A DNA stretch of 64,000 bases from Brachionus plicatilis (taxonomy: Eukaryota > Rotifera > Eurotatoria > Ploima > Brachionidae): the NCBI GenBank assembly GCA_010279815.1, contig QEOQ01000303.1, positions 305,139 to 369,138 of the forward strand, written 5' to 3'. This document shows positions 11,003 through 23,010 of the stretch, piece by piece. Below the pieces are notes generated by a model that did no database searches, was not told the DNA's origin, and saw only the letters and a program-made list of their open reading frames with translations. Within the stretch, counting starts at the first letter, position 1, and each line of letters starts with the position of its first letter. The translations under genes were made by a program, and so were the position numbers.

Positions 11003-12470
11003 ATGAAATTGATTTTAATATTAATCTGTATTTTTTTTTATTCTCAAAAAGTATATAGCACTCCTGTTGACTTAAAAGAAAAGCGAACACCTACTCTTTT
11101 AATATCACTTGATGGCCTAAGAGCTTCTTCATTAGACCAGTTTTTAGTAGAAAACCCAGATTCTATTCTTAAAAAAAAAATTGTAGATGTAGGTGTCAAA
11201 GCTGATTTTATGCAGCCAGGATTTCCAACATTGACTTTTCCAAATCATTATACAATCGTTACTGGTTTATACATGGAAAATCACGGTATAGTCGGAAATT
11301 CATACTATGATCCTGAGGCAGACAGAATTGTCAAATTTTTGAGCGATAAAGATTCATTGGAACCTAGATGGTGGAACAAAACAGATCCAATATGGTTAAC
11401 TGCTAAAAATCAAGTAATTTAGATTTAATTATCAAGGAGTCAATTTTAAAATGTTGAAAAAGGGCTTAAAAACCTCTTCATTTTTCTGGCCTGGTTCAGA
11501 AGTTTGGACTAGAAATCCTGATAATTTTTTGAGCTATTCAGATGCGTTTTTATTCGAACAACGATGTGAAGAAGTTGTAAATTGGTTCACAAAATTCGAA
11601 ATGGATTTTGTTACTCTTTATTTCAATGAGCCTGACCACACTGGACATTCTTATGGAGCTGACTCACAAGAATACAGAGATGCTGTAAATTATTTTCAAA
11701 ATATTTAAAAAAAAAAATTTTTTTTTCAATAATTCATTTAAAAATAAAAAAGATCAGAGACATAGATTGGATAATTGGCTATTTAATAGAACTTATGGAG
11801 AAAGCGGATATTGCTGAAAAATTAAATATTGTTATTGTAAGTGATCATGGAATGGCTGACATGAAAAACGAGACAATATTTGTTTATGATCATGTAGATA
11901 AAAACTTGATAAATTCAACTAGGTCTATTTTTGGAATAGTTTCCAATATTTATCCAAATAATGAAGAAGATGTAAATAAAAATAAGAAATGGCTTTCATT
12001 CTCTTAATTCTCTTTTTTTTTTTATTTATTAGAAACCTATGATATTTGATGCTCTGTCCAAAGTTGCCAATTTGAGAGTATTTTACAAAGAAAATATTCC
12101 AAAAGAACTTCACTTTCAAAACAGTAATAGAATAGCTCCTATTGTTGCCATAGCTGACGAGGGCTATGTGATGAACACTAGAAGGCAAACATTAAAGGGA
12201 AATCATGGTTTTGACAGTGAACTAGAAGCGATGAGAGCAATATTTTTGGCTAGAGGACCTGATTTCAAGAAAAATAAGAAAATTGATAGCTTAAATAATG
12301 TTGACGTTTATCCATTGCTATGCCAATTGATGAAGATAAATTGTAATCCAAATAATGGAACAATAGCTCCGTTCGCAAATGTTCTTAATTTGGAAAATAA
12401 TTCATCAAAATTCTATCCATCATTTTATGGATATTTCATTTTTATTTTCATTTTTTGTATTTTATTTTAG
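11003..12470 (+). CDS. ENPP-type phosphodiesterase D
   Basis: ENPP-family ectoenzyme, about 420 aa. ATG at 11003 with signal peptide. Exon 1 ends after KNQ at about 11413; the next coding segment starts at GLKTSS (about 11464), then exons begin near 11754 and 12034. Catalytic residues: ISLDGL, LTFPNHY, NEPDHTGH, SDHGM, GNHGFD. Ends in a hydrophobic aromatic tail (FYGYFIFIFIFCILF), consistent with GPI anchoring or a tail anchor. From about 11560 to the stop it matches gene B nearly base for base, introns included, apart from a short stretch around 12208-12245 (codons for SELEA) where B instead matches C. Confidence 0.9.
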
Positions 12471-12720
12471 GAATTAATAACTTTATCCATTTTTGTAAAT
12501 TAATGGTTAAATAAAATAATAAATTAATCAACCTTTCAAATATTTAGTCTAAAAGTAAAAATAACTAATTTTAATAAATTTAATTGTCAATCGATAATTC
12601 AAAGATTAATTTTATGACCACAATGGTCACAAAATTGGTTTAGTAGTCAGCAAAAAAATTTTATAAAGTTTTAGAAAATCGATTCATTAATTCTACTAAA
12701 AAAAATTTTCATTTTTAACT

Positions 12721-13053
12721 TTATCTCTTCCGGCTTCCTGGAAACTCTTTAGAGAATAAACCTGAAAATCTTTCAGCATTATCAGCTTCAACTAAATCGT
12801 CATCAGTATTATCAATCATCTAGTCATTTTTTTTCGAATCGAGTTTGAAGTAAAGATCAAGTCAATGTTGTTTATTTATCTCGATATTCATTTTTATCAA
12901 CATCATATTTTTATTCATTAAAATTTTGAGTTTATTCTTAACCTTCTATTCCAAATCTTTCACTCTATCGATAGCATCATTTAAAGGTTCAATAAAAGAA
13001 CTAAATTCAGATTTTTGATCACTTTCAGATTCTGGTACAACAGAATTTGTTCC
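12721..13053 (-). pseudogene. Decayed ORF fragment with in-frame stops
   Basis: Minus-strand frame of 111 codons interrupted by TAG, TGA and TAG yet protein-like between them: VVPESESDQKSEFSSF, EPLNDAIDRVKDLE (heptad-like) and DNAERFSGLFSKEFPGSRKR can be read. This is what a recently dead coding sequence looks like. The coiled-coil-like piece would fit a retroelement ORF1 or a gene fragment; the family is not recognised. Confidence 0.45.
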
Positions 13054-13271
13054 ATTTATTTATTTCATTCTCTAGGGCAAAAAGAATTTCCTTATATTTT
13101 CTCTGAAAATATATATTACTTAAACATTAAATACTACGGGACTTGTAATAGCCAGCAGTCTAGAATCGACTTTCTGATTTGAGTAAGAGTAGCTAGGGAG
13201 GACTGAGTCATTCCATTAGTTGAGAGACTGATAGATTAATATCGGTAATTTTTGACTGGATATTTATTAAA

Positions 13272-13320
13272 GTTGTTCAAAAGTCATGAAGTCAAAGTAA
13301 AGTCATTTGACTAGTTTTAT
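13272..13320. repeat. Fragment resembling the hAT-like MITE at 42941
   Basis: AGTTGTTCAAAAGTCA followed by repeated AAGTCA/GACT motifs parallels the left end of the element at 42941-43177 (AGTTGTTTAAAAGTCAC, then AAGTCAAGTTCAAGTC). No matching right end was found, so this is likely a truncated or old copy. Confidence 0.4.
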
Positions 13321-13517
13321 TTTTTTTTTTTGAAATTAAAAGATTTTAAAAAAAATTAAAAAAAAATTAAGTCTTAATGTAGCAGATCATCATAATTTTT
13401 TTTTTATTTTTTTTTTAATGTGAATCCGCTTTTAAACTAATTTAATCACTTTTTTCATGTTTTTATTTTTTTCCAATTTTATTCGATCATCTAAATTTAT
13501 ATAAATTTTCTTTTTAA

Positions 13518-13573
13518 TGCGGGCTCAAACGAAGGTCTTTAACCATTCGGACGTGCCCTGGGGTCACCCCTAA
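13518..13573. repeat. GC-rich island of unknown origin
   Basis: A roughly 55-bp block including GCGGGCTCAAACGAAGGTC and GTGCCCTGGGGTCACCCC stands out sharply from the surrounding AT-rich DNA. On minus it is followed by an A-rich run, so it could be the 3' end of a retroposon. No family assigned. Confidence 0.35.
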
Positions 13574-14062
13574 ATTATTTTTTAAATAAATAAATAAATC
13601 GTAAATTCAAAATAAAATTAAAAAAACATAGATAAAATTATTCTTAACTTCAAATAAAAAAGTAAAAATTTTTTGAAGTGAAATTACTGACTTGAATTTG
13701 AAAATGCTTAAAATATTTTATTACCTTTTTTTCTACTTCTGAGCAAGTTTGATTTTTATTGAATACCCGACTATTTAGTGCGCTTGCTTCTTTACCATTT
13801 ATTCTATATTTTTTTTAATTTTTCAAAACTAAAACATATAGCACTTTTTATCTATCATTTTAATGTTTTTGTTTTATTTACATTTTTATTTTAATTTAAA
13901 TAACTATTTGATCAAAAATTTTATTAAAATTCTTAAATAAAAATTTGTTAATTGTTTTAATTTTAAAATCCGATTAAAAAAATAAAAATTAATCAAAATT
14001 GTGAAAATTATGACTACACAAATTCAGTCCAAATCAAGTTTTTGATATTAAAAAGCAATTTT

Positions 14063-17000
14063 TTAGGTCAATTTGTGTTTTTTAAGCAATTCATTGACGA
14101 CTGGCTTTTCGATCTTAATAAATCTACTTATTTCTCGAATCTCAGCTTGAACCTTTTTAATTTAATTTTAGTCAATTTCTAATTTGAATAAATTTTTCTT
14201 ACTTGTTCTTTCTCTTGATAAATAGTTTCACACATGCTAGTTTGGTTTATTTCATTTGATTTGATGCAGTTTAATAACAATTTTTCTTGTTCCCTTAGTC
14301 GTCTTTGAAAAAAAAATTTTTTTGTTTTTTTTTTAAATTAAAAAAATACTTTAATTTGTCTGATTTCAGAGCCAAGGCCTCTAATCTTTTTTTAAGACTA
14401 ATCAATTCGTTGTCTTTGATAGGCATTTTTTTAGCATCGCTATTCAAGCTGGAAGTTGATGAAGAATTAATCAAGTTCAAATTTGTTTTAATCTTTCCGA
14501 AATTAATTTCTTTATAAACCTCAGTATTACAAATAGTTGACATGCTAGAAGATTTCAAGTCATTTTTAAGCTCATTGCTAATTTGATTTTCCGAATATGC
14601 TGACTCATTAGAAGAATTTAATTTAGGATTCAAAAAAGCACTTGGTGGTAACAATACCGGATTTACAATAACTTCTTTTGGAATATTAAGATGCTGCTCC
14701 AAAATTAATTCATTATTAATTTCAACTGTTTCAACTATTTTTTCTGCTTCTTGGTTTCCTTTAGAGTAATCAATCGATTCAATAAAAGATGGTTTACGTG
14801 GTGCTGGTCTTGTTTTTGTCTTTGAGTCTAAATTTTTGAATAAAGTTGCCGGACCGGATATATTTTCTTTTTTATCTAAACTAATATCCTCTAAAATAGC
14901 TGATTTTTTTGACCTAACTTCATACAAAGCATTTTTTAGTTTAGCAATTTTTTTATCTTCTCTTCTCGGGATTGATTTAAATTTACATTTATTTAGCCAA
15001 ATATTAAAATATTTTGTTTCTAACTCAACTGAATTAAGCAAATATTTTTCCTTAAGGATTCGATTAGCTTTTAGACGTCTGATTTTACTATCCATTGAAA
15101 ATTGTAAAAATTTTCTGGAGCACTCTTTAATTATATCTAATTGACGCATTTCCAGTGCTTGTTGGTACCGTTCTCGCTTTATTTTCTTATGTTGTATCCA
15201 ATTTTGCCAAGCAATAAAGCAATTTTTTTGGATGTTAATCGACCAGAGCAACAAGGCTTTTTCATTTTTGTCTCTATTAGCCCATTCATGTTCATATTTG
15301 GAATTCCATTTGTAGAATACATCTGATTTGAGTCTCATTTCCAAGAACCACTTTGCTTGATTGTTAAGGAGTTTTTTTCGGATGTAAAATTTGTGATAAA
15401 CTTTCCATGCTGAAAGATATTTCTCTTCTGATCTTCGATTATAGAAATTAACAGCGATCTGCTCTTTGCATTCTTCTGAAATATGCTGGGAGCATTTTTC
15501 TTTCCAAACAGTAAATATTTTACCCTTAATCAATTTGGATCTAATATTGACAAATTTTACAACTAGATTTTGGTCGTTGAATCGCCTTAGAGCCTTGTGG
15601 ATACAAAAATCGCGCCATTCGTAAATTATTTTTATCATTAGATGCTTAAGATAAAAAGTAATGGCGATTTCTTCATTTCTTTTTTCGATTTTTTTCTCTC
15701 TTACACCATCTCTCCATAATTGAAACAGCAAGCTGCACTTTTCTAGCTGTTTTTGTTGAAATTTTGCATCAACAATTTGATTTATCCTTTTGAAATCTAT
15801 GCTTCGAAATTTCCAAATTTCAACAATTTTTTTTTCAAGTTTAATTTTGTAAAAGTTGTCAGCTAAATTACATTTATAAATATAAAATCTTTTTTGCTCA
15901 ATAAACTTTAAAAAATAAAATAAATATGCTTGATAAGATGACAAAAAATAACTTACTTTTTTCCATAAAAGGAAGACAGGAGTACACGTACGTTTAAAAT
16001 CATGCGTCACAGCTTTTTTTTCGTTAATAAACTCTAATTTCGTTTCCCTATTTAATTGTATCCATATAGTTAGATATTTTTTAAGCAAATACTTCCGGTT
16101 CCAAAAATCTGCTCGGTTCTTGATGACAAATTTTAAATTCAACGTTATTAAATTTTCACAAATTTTACTTCATTGAGCTCTTCTCTTAGTTTTAGATGAT
16201 AATTATGGGACCAGATGTTGAAAATTTTTGAATGAAGTGAGGACTCGTGATGCAAAATGGCCTGGAATAAAAAATTGTGGCTATTAATATATTTTCAGAG
16301 AAATTCACATAAAAATGAAATCCATTAAACTTTTTACTAAAAATAGCTCTTTTCGTGGGCTAGAGCCTGAAATATTTTAATTTCTAAATTTAATTAAAAT
16401 TTTTGGAATTATAAAATTCTATTTTTCTATGTTTATCTTAGACTTTTCAACAAGGACTTAATTTAAAAAATCGTAGGTTGATTTTACTTAAAATTTTGTT
16501 TTTTCTTTTGAAATCCTTAAATTTCAAAGAATATTTTTGATATTTTTTATTAATTTATTTATTTAATTCATGTAAATTGTTATCAATAAAATTTTTTAAT
16601 TAATCTTGCAATCAGATAATTAGATAGCTCGTATAATCAACTGAGACTTGTTCTTAACCTCAGAAATATTTTTTTAACATCAATAATTTTAAACGACTAT
16701 TTTATTAATATAAATTTACGATTAAAAAATTATTAATACTCAGGTAACACAATTTGATTATTACGAAAAAAATAAGTTAAATAACACTTTTATTTCTTTT
16801 AGAATTTATCATAAAAATAAATATTAATTTTAAATGGTCAAATAATTTTAAAAAGAATCATTTTAATTATATGCCTAAAATTGATACAAAACAAATATTT
16901 TTATTAATCTATGTGCTTCTTAGCTATGAACCCTAGAATAACCTAAATATAAATATTCAACTAATGTTCATATTATCCTTAAAATAATTTGATCTCCAAA

Positions 17001-19512
17001 CTAGAATTAAAAAAATATGAAACTTACGATTCGTAGATTCATTTGAAATTCGATTGTTTGGTCGTACTTTTGATACCATCTTTCAAAATATTTACCATAT
17101 GTGTTAGTTCTAAATTAATTTAATTGAAAAAAAATTGATAATTTATTTAAAATAAATGTCAACTTGTAAAATTCTTCGGCCAAACGATGATTTTCTCGTT
17201 TATACTGTGTCACTTCAACATAGGTTTTTATTTGTCCAAAATATTTTAAGAATATTTTCGAATTATGGAAATCGATAGCTTTTTTTTCTTTAGCCTTTGG
17301 TAAAAAATGAATATCAAGAATTTAAAAAAGTTTTTTAGTTTACGTCAAGTTTCTTTTTTTGTTTGATAAAATATTTCCATGTCTTTAAACCAGTACTTAA
17401 AAGATAAGACTCGTAGTGTTTTCTCGCTTTGAACACTAGATGCATAGATTTTATTTCTTTTTTGTCTTCTAGTCGATCCAGCCATTTATAAAATACAATT
17501 TTTTTGCACCAAAACGAGTCGAATTTTTCTGCTTTTTTAACTATGAATAATTCATTTTTGGTCGTAATTAAATTTTGTTTTATCGCGTTAAAGGCTTTTT
17601 TTTTTAGTTTTTTATCATAGAATTTAATAGCTTTTGCCTCTTTTAATCTCAATATGATCCTGCAATTGAATTCTAAGAAATTATTTAAGGAAATTTAAAT
17701 AAAATTAAAAATATCAATTTAAATTTACCTTTTTGCATAAATTTTAACACTCTATATTTAAGATATGTTTCTGAAAAACAAGTTATTTCCTCTTCAAGTA
17801 AATTAACCTTGAGTCTTAATTGATATTTTTGATGCCAAGTTTGGAAAATTTTGTAGACCAATTGGGACTCTGCGTACTCATCCAATTTTTTTTTTTGAAT
17901 TTTTTTCTTTCTTCGGTATAAAGTGTACATTTTAACAGAAGCTAAATATTTCCGAAGTAAATTATTCTTATAAAAATTTTCCGCTTTTCTAATTTTGCGT
18001 CTATCTTCTTTTTCATGGGCGAATTTAAAGTACCAGAGTGAATAACACTAAATTAATCTTTAATATGAAATATAAATTAGATGGAATATAAGGAATACTT
18101 TAGATAGAATGACTAACTGATTGTGTCTTTGCGCTATTTCCGCAAAATTACCAAGCCGTTTTTTATCATTAAATCTAGACAGCCAATTTACAAATATTTG
18201 CCTTTTTAAAATAAAATTTATTGATAGAATTTAATTAAATTCATAAAAATTACTGTTTTATCTCAAAATTTCTTTTTTCTTGAATTAAAGTTAAATTTAG
18301 CCGCGTCTTTAGCGATTTCTTACGAAATTGAAGCCATTGAACAAAATGTTTCTTTTTCAATATCTGATTGTCTAATAAAAATCAATTTAAAAAAAATTGA
18401 TTGAATAAAATCACTCTTTAACTATTAACCATGTTATCATTTAGTTTTTGTCTAAATTTTCTGAAAACTATAAGCCTTTCAGCATTATTTATTATTTAGG
18501 TTTTATTATTTTATTAAAAATCGCTAGATTTAGTTATAAAATTTTATTTTGATTAAAGTTTAATTCAATAAAAAATTTAGTAACTTACAATGACTATCAG
18601 CCTTATTTGAAATGTTTTTTTCATAGACGTTGATCATTAAAAACTCTTTCCATTGACTCCACATTTTATTGCATAAAACATAGCTTTAAAAAAAAAATAT
18701 TTCATTTTTTATAATTCAAATTTTTTATAAGTAATCTTTGTACTTGTGGTGACACTCAGCTTTCACATTAAGTCTCCATTCATTTCTCTCATATCTCACT
18801 TCAGTATGCCATCGCTTGAGTATATTTTTCAAAGTCCTTTTTTCATAATAATCTCTAAATTCAAAATATTTATAAATTCTAATAAAAAAAATAATCTGTA
18901 ATTATATTACTGGGCTTCAGATGGAAGAATGCATTTTTGTTTGGACAAAAATTTATTTTTGTTTAAATTTTTGCGTAGCCAAATGTATGCAAATTTTCTG
19001 ACTAATATTTTATCTCGTATTTCTTTCAAATCAGCGTCAAATTTTAGCTTTTTTTCCTTTTCAATAATTTTTTTTTGATGAAAGGTAAAGACTTGGCGTT
19101 GAACTGGTTTCGATACAGTCTTTGGAGATTTTTGTGTTTTGGGTGCATCGCTTTTTTCATTTTGACTTGCAAAATTTTTTTTTCTAGTTTTTTCATAACA
19201 TTTAGATTTGAACGAGTTGTTTTCCTTTAGCTGAGCGACTTTGGTTATCGTGAATGTGCTGTTAAAATTTTTTTCGACTTTAGATTCGTCAGTGGTATCG
19301 ATATATTCAAATTGTACTTTTTTTAGCATTGTAACGCCGAATTCATTTGGTTTATTTTCTGAATTTTCATTTCCTCCTGCAGCCTCAAGGTAAATTTTAT
19401 CCAGCAGTTTTCTTTTCTCTTCAACGCTATTTCTTAATTTAATTATATTATCTATCGTTTGTTGATTTGTTTGATTAGAAAGGAATTGGCCTGCTAAATC
19501 TACCCTTTTCAT
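14063..19512 (-). CDS. SFI1-like centrin-binding-repeat protein
   Basis: Long many-exon gene on minus. ATG at 19510-19512; TAA at 14063-14065 after two small 3' exons encoding RLREQEKLLLNC... and VQAEIREISRF.... The N-terminus is basic and disordered. The middle is a chain of repeats with a conserved Trp in an aliphatic/aromatic context followed by basic residues: IYEWRDF, FTVWKEKC, LSAWKVYH, FYKWNSKY, LLLWSINI, FIAWQNWI, IFQTWHQKY, LKTWKYF. Such regularly spaced helical Trp repeats are the hallmark of Sfi1/centrin-binding proteins at centrosomes and spindle poles. The C-terminus has a Ser/Pro-rich linker and a short coiled coil (SLKKRLEALALKSDKLK). Many short introns separate the repeats; the largest exon is about 1.7 kb (14345-16092), containing one 51-nt intron. 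Repeat type is clear, orthology to SFI1 itself is inferred. Confidence 0.7.
15906..15956 (-). other. Stopless 3n intron in the SFI1-like gene
   Basis: GTAAGT at 15956-15951 and TTTTTTAAAG ending at 15906 bound a 51-nt intron with no in-frame stop. Read through, it would add 17 residues (VSYFLSSYQAYLFYFLK) that break the repeat pattern. Removal joins LLWKK to FIEQKRF. Confidence 0.65.
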
Positions 19513-19829
19513 ATTTTCATAATTTGAATTTTTTTTAATAGAAAATTTTCAAAACTGTGTCATTAAAAAAAAATTAAATTCAAACCCAAGCATTTAAAAT
19601 TTCTAAGTTAACTTTTTGGTCAAATTTGAACATTTATCTAAATGGCCTTATTCGCATTGTGTTGACATGGAAACCAACACTGTTCGTTAAAATTTGTCTC
19701 CAAAAAATACACTAAGTTTGGTTTGTTGAAAAGACTATTTTGGCTAAAAAAATTATTCACAAATTTTGTATTTTTTTAGATTTGGTATAATTTTAGGTAA
19801 ACATTTAAAATTTTATCATGTATTTATAA

Positions 19830-20277
19830 TTGGGTTCTAGACTTCATTTTAACCAATCTGGTCAAATATTTATTTTTGAAAAAAATTTCAATGTACAATG
19901 CAATCATCAATTGTTCCATAATTCATTAAATTTTTTGATCTACTTTAATGTCTTTAAATTTATCTTTGAATTTTTAGCACTAAATTTATCCCTTTTGGTG
20001 ACCTCCATAAGTCAAATAAAAGCATCCAAAAATGTGTTTCATAAATACTCTATTGTAAACTTATTTCAAAACCTTAAAAGTAAGTAATTAGATTACCAAA
20101 CGCCTTTTTGTAAACATATATTTTTTTAGAATGCTGATTTATTGGGCATTGAATTTGCTAGTGAGCTCTGATTTGACGTTCCTTATGGCTATGATTATTG
20201 TTGGCATGATTATGATGTCCTTAATTTTACTAATGGATATGAATGTTGATTACAACGAAAATCAAATTATTTTTTAA
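19830..20277 (+). CDS. Possible small membrane protein, partial model
   Basis: An open exon up to about 20082 with hydrophobic segments (NFLIYFNVFKFIFEF, LALNLSLLV) ends at a good GTAAGT donor. If the acceptor at 20160-20161 is used, the frame continues with SSDLTFLMAMIIVGMIMMSL and ends at TAA 20275-20277, adding a clear transmembrane helix. The start codon is not identified. No family recognised. It starts about 320 bp from the head of the SFI1-like gene and diverges from it. Confidence 0.3.
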
Positions 20278-20419
20278 GATAAATTTATCTGGAATAAAAT
20301 TTTTACAAATATATTTTTCTACCCAGATTTTTTAATAATACCCTGTTCCAGATCCTAAAATAAACCTGAAATTTATTCATATAAAGACTAATTTACATGA
20401 TTTTAGATTCAATCATAAG

Positions 20420-20884
20420 ATGAAAGTTAAAATTTACGTGTTTATTATTTCTATTCAATTTTTAAATTTAAATGCTCTTCCCAGGGGTTTTAAAAGACAA
20501 ACGACTCAATTTGAGACTATTGATGTATCATTTATAACCCCTGATCAAAGTATGATTTTGAGTCCTCCATTAGAAGTTGAGCCAACAACGTTGCCAACTA
20601 TGATTGACCAAATTTCCACACAACCTTCGTTTATGATTATTGATCAGCCAAATTTAACACCAGTAATTATAGCAACACCTGAGTTTTCCTCTTTTGATGG
20701 TGCTGATATTGATTCTGATGAAAGTTCATTGATAAACGGCACTCAAATGAATACTGGTTCGACCCAGATTCGCCCAGCTTCCGATTTTTTCGAATTAATT
20801 ACTGAAACACCTGTTCTAGATACAAATCAACAAACGTTTTCTATTCTAGATTCAGATTCAATGGATAGTTTTTTTTTAAATTAA
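20420..20884 (+). CDS. Small secreted acidic protein, hypothetical
   Basis: Intronless 154-aa ORF. ATG at 20420 is followed by a signal peptide (hydrophobic IYVFIISIQFLNLNA) and a possible dibasic processing site (GFKR). The mature part is acidic, rich in Thr, Pro, Ser, Asp and Ile with recurring ITPDQ/IDQP/TPEF phrases and one NGT glycosylation sequon; no cysteine is present. It looks like a secreted, mucin-like or matrix protein. Not recognised as a known family. Confidence 0.55.
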   Translation: MKVKIYVFIISIQFLNLNALPRGFKRQTTQFETIDVSFITPDQSMILSPPLEVEPTTLPTMIDQISTQPSFMIIDQPNLTPVIIATPEFSSFDGADIDSDESSLINGTQMNTGSTQIRPASDFFELITETPVLDTNQQTFSILDSDSMDSFFLN

Positions 20885-22566
20885 AATTAAATAAAATCTT
20901 ATGCTATGCATAACCTTTTTTTTTGTTTTAAATTATTTATTATTCATCAATTTGTTTATTTTTGTATGTTCCCTTGCACCTATTTTAATAACCACTAATG
21001 GTAATTTTTTTCTACTAATTAATAGACCATGATTTCTGAAGTAAATTGAAGTTTAGGTCTTTGTATAGCTTCAAGTCGTCAATAAAGTTCTATTTAATAA
21101 AATATTAATATTGATCATATTTTATCTATTTTTTTTAATGGTGTAGCTTGTCGGGCTTCAATATATATTTTTGATAAATAGACTTTTAATAGACTGTTTC
21201 AATATTTTTTTTTAAATTTTTAGTTAGTTTGAACTTTATTTTGAAATTTGAAATTTTATGGTTTTAAAATTTTTGTTTTTTAATGAGCTATTTAATTCAT
21301 AGTTTACAAGTTTTATAAATAGTAATTTCTAATGAGTATAAAGAACAACAACAATTTTTTTAAGAAAAAATAAAAAGAAGTTGTCAAATTATTTTTAAAA
21401 AATATCAAATAGTTAAAAATAGTTCATTGATTTTAAAAGAAAAATAAATCAATTCATTGATCAATTATCTAAAAAAGTTAAAGAATTTTTAATTTCAATT
21501 TTTGATTTGCTCTTTTATAAAGTCAAGTTACAAAATTAGACAAAGTTTAGTTGAAACTAAACGAAAAAAATATATAACTTTTTAATGGATTTCCCAAAAG
21601 CATAAAAATCTAACAAGTAGGTTTTAATAATATTGATATTTTTTCAAAATGATTGATATCTTTATTTTCCATTGATAGACCTTAAAACTCACTTGAAGCT
21701 TATTAGCTGAAGTTTAACAATAAGACATAAGCAATAAAATAGGCAAAATCATAGAAGCGAAAAAGCTTTTCAAGCTAAAACTTTTAACACCCAGCTTAAC
21801 ATAAAATAATAATTAATCTATTTAAGTTAGTTTTTGCTTGATTAAATCTGGTCTTTCGTCCACATTTGCTTTAAATCTTGAAACTTTTACCAAATAAAGC
21901 TCGAGATATTTGAAAATTTAAAAAAAAGTATTAAGTAACAAAGTGTAAGCAATTTTGAATTAATTAAAATTTTGTTAAATAATAGCTGTAGGCTGGTCGG
22001 GACTTAATTTCACTCAATTTTAATAAAAACTTCTTTGAATTCTTCGATAAGGAAAGTGAAAATCAATTACATAATTTTGAAGTGACATATTTTCGGAATT
22101 TCCTTTAGGGCTCAAACAATTCATAACAATTATAATGGTTATCAAAACTAAATTTCCCTTAATTGGTTACCAGAGTTAATTTGACTATAATTTTTGTAAT
22201 GATAAAATAAAAATTGTATCTCTTAATGGTCAAAAGAGAACCATTTCATTTAAGGCTCTAAATCATAGAGACTAATTGTAACAATAGTCTGTATTGTATG
22301 GTTAATTTGAAAATTTCATTATACAACATAGACTTGATTTGATACAGACATTTTTGTCTATGAGGAGTAATAAATTTTAAGATAAAAAAATTAAACTTAT
22401 AGAATTTATATTTAAGTCTATTTTTTAAAGAAATTTAAATGTTTATTTCAATCAAATATATTTATAAAACAAATACGCCTCATAATTTTAATTTAAAGAT
22501 TTTATTAATATAATTAAAGTAGTTGGTTTGAATTTTTTTTAGAATTAATCACTTTCAAAATTTGGA
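20885..22566. other. Intergenic spacer
   Basis: 1.7 kb of AT-rich sequence between two short plus-strand genes. I see no coding, RNA or bounded repeat signal. Confidence 0.5.
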
Positions 22567-23010
22567 ATGAACGCATTACCAAATATATTTACAAAAAATC
22601 TTATTCCTAAAACAACCAACTCGAAGCCTCATTATCATCAGCCAGTTTATTTGATAAAAATGGGAAAATCTGCAAATTCAAAAAAATCAGATAAAACGAA
22701 AAATTTGAGTTTTCAAAACTTGAATCAGTGCATTTATTTGGACGCCAATCACTTGAATTGTTATTTTAACAGCAACAATAACGTCAACCATGCAAACGAA
22801 AATTACTATAATCAAATACTTCCTTTCAATAGTGGCTGCGACTCGGTCGAAAGCGATGAAGAAGAAGGCATCTATTTAGACTTTAATTATTTTGGTAAAT
22901 CGAAGAATAAAAAAGTAAAGATTTTCAATTATTTCAAAAAACTAAATCAAAAAAATGCAATCAAAAATTATGTTTATTACAATCAGATCTTAGAATATTA
23001 CGGTGATTAA
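22567..23010 (+). CDS. Hypothetical Asn/Tyr-rich protein
   Basis: Intronless 147-aa ORF from ATG 22567 to TAA 23008-23010. Asn-, Lys- and Tyr-rich, with an acidic patch (SVESDEEEGIYLDF) and a basic C-terminus; the phrase YYNQIL occurs twice. No signal peptide or membrane helix. Length and composition exceed chance in this AT-rich DNA, but no family is recognised. A 19-bp string at its stop codon recurs about 1 kb downstream. Confidence 0.5.
   Translation: MNALPNIFTKNLIPKTTNSKPHYHQPVYLIKMGKSANSKKSDKTKNLSFQNLNQCIYLDANHLNCYFNSNNNVNHANENYYNQILPFNSGCDSVESDEEEGIYLDFNYFGKSKNKKVKIFNYFKKLNQKNAIKNYVYYNQILEYYGD

Larger units (their letters stand above)
12471..14062. other. Spacer with decayed repeats downstream of ENPP D
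   Basis: About 1.6 kb without an intact gene. It holds a broken minus-strand ORF, a hAT-MITE-like fragment and a GC-rich island, all listed separately. Confidence 0.6.
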
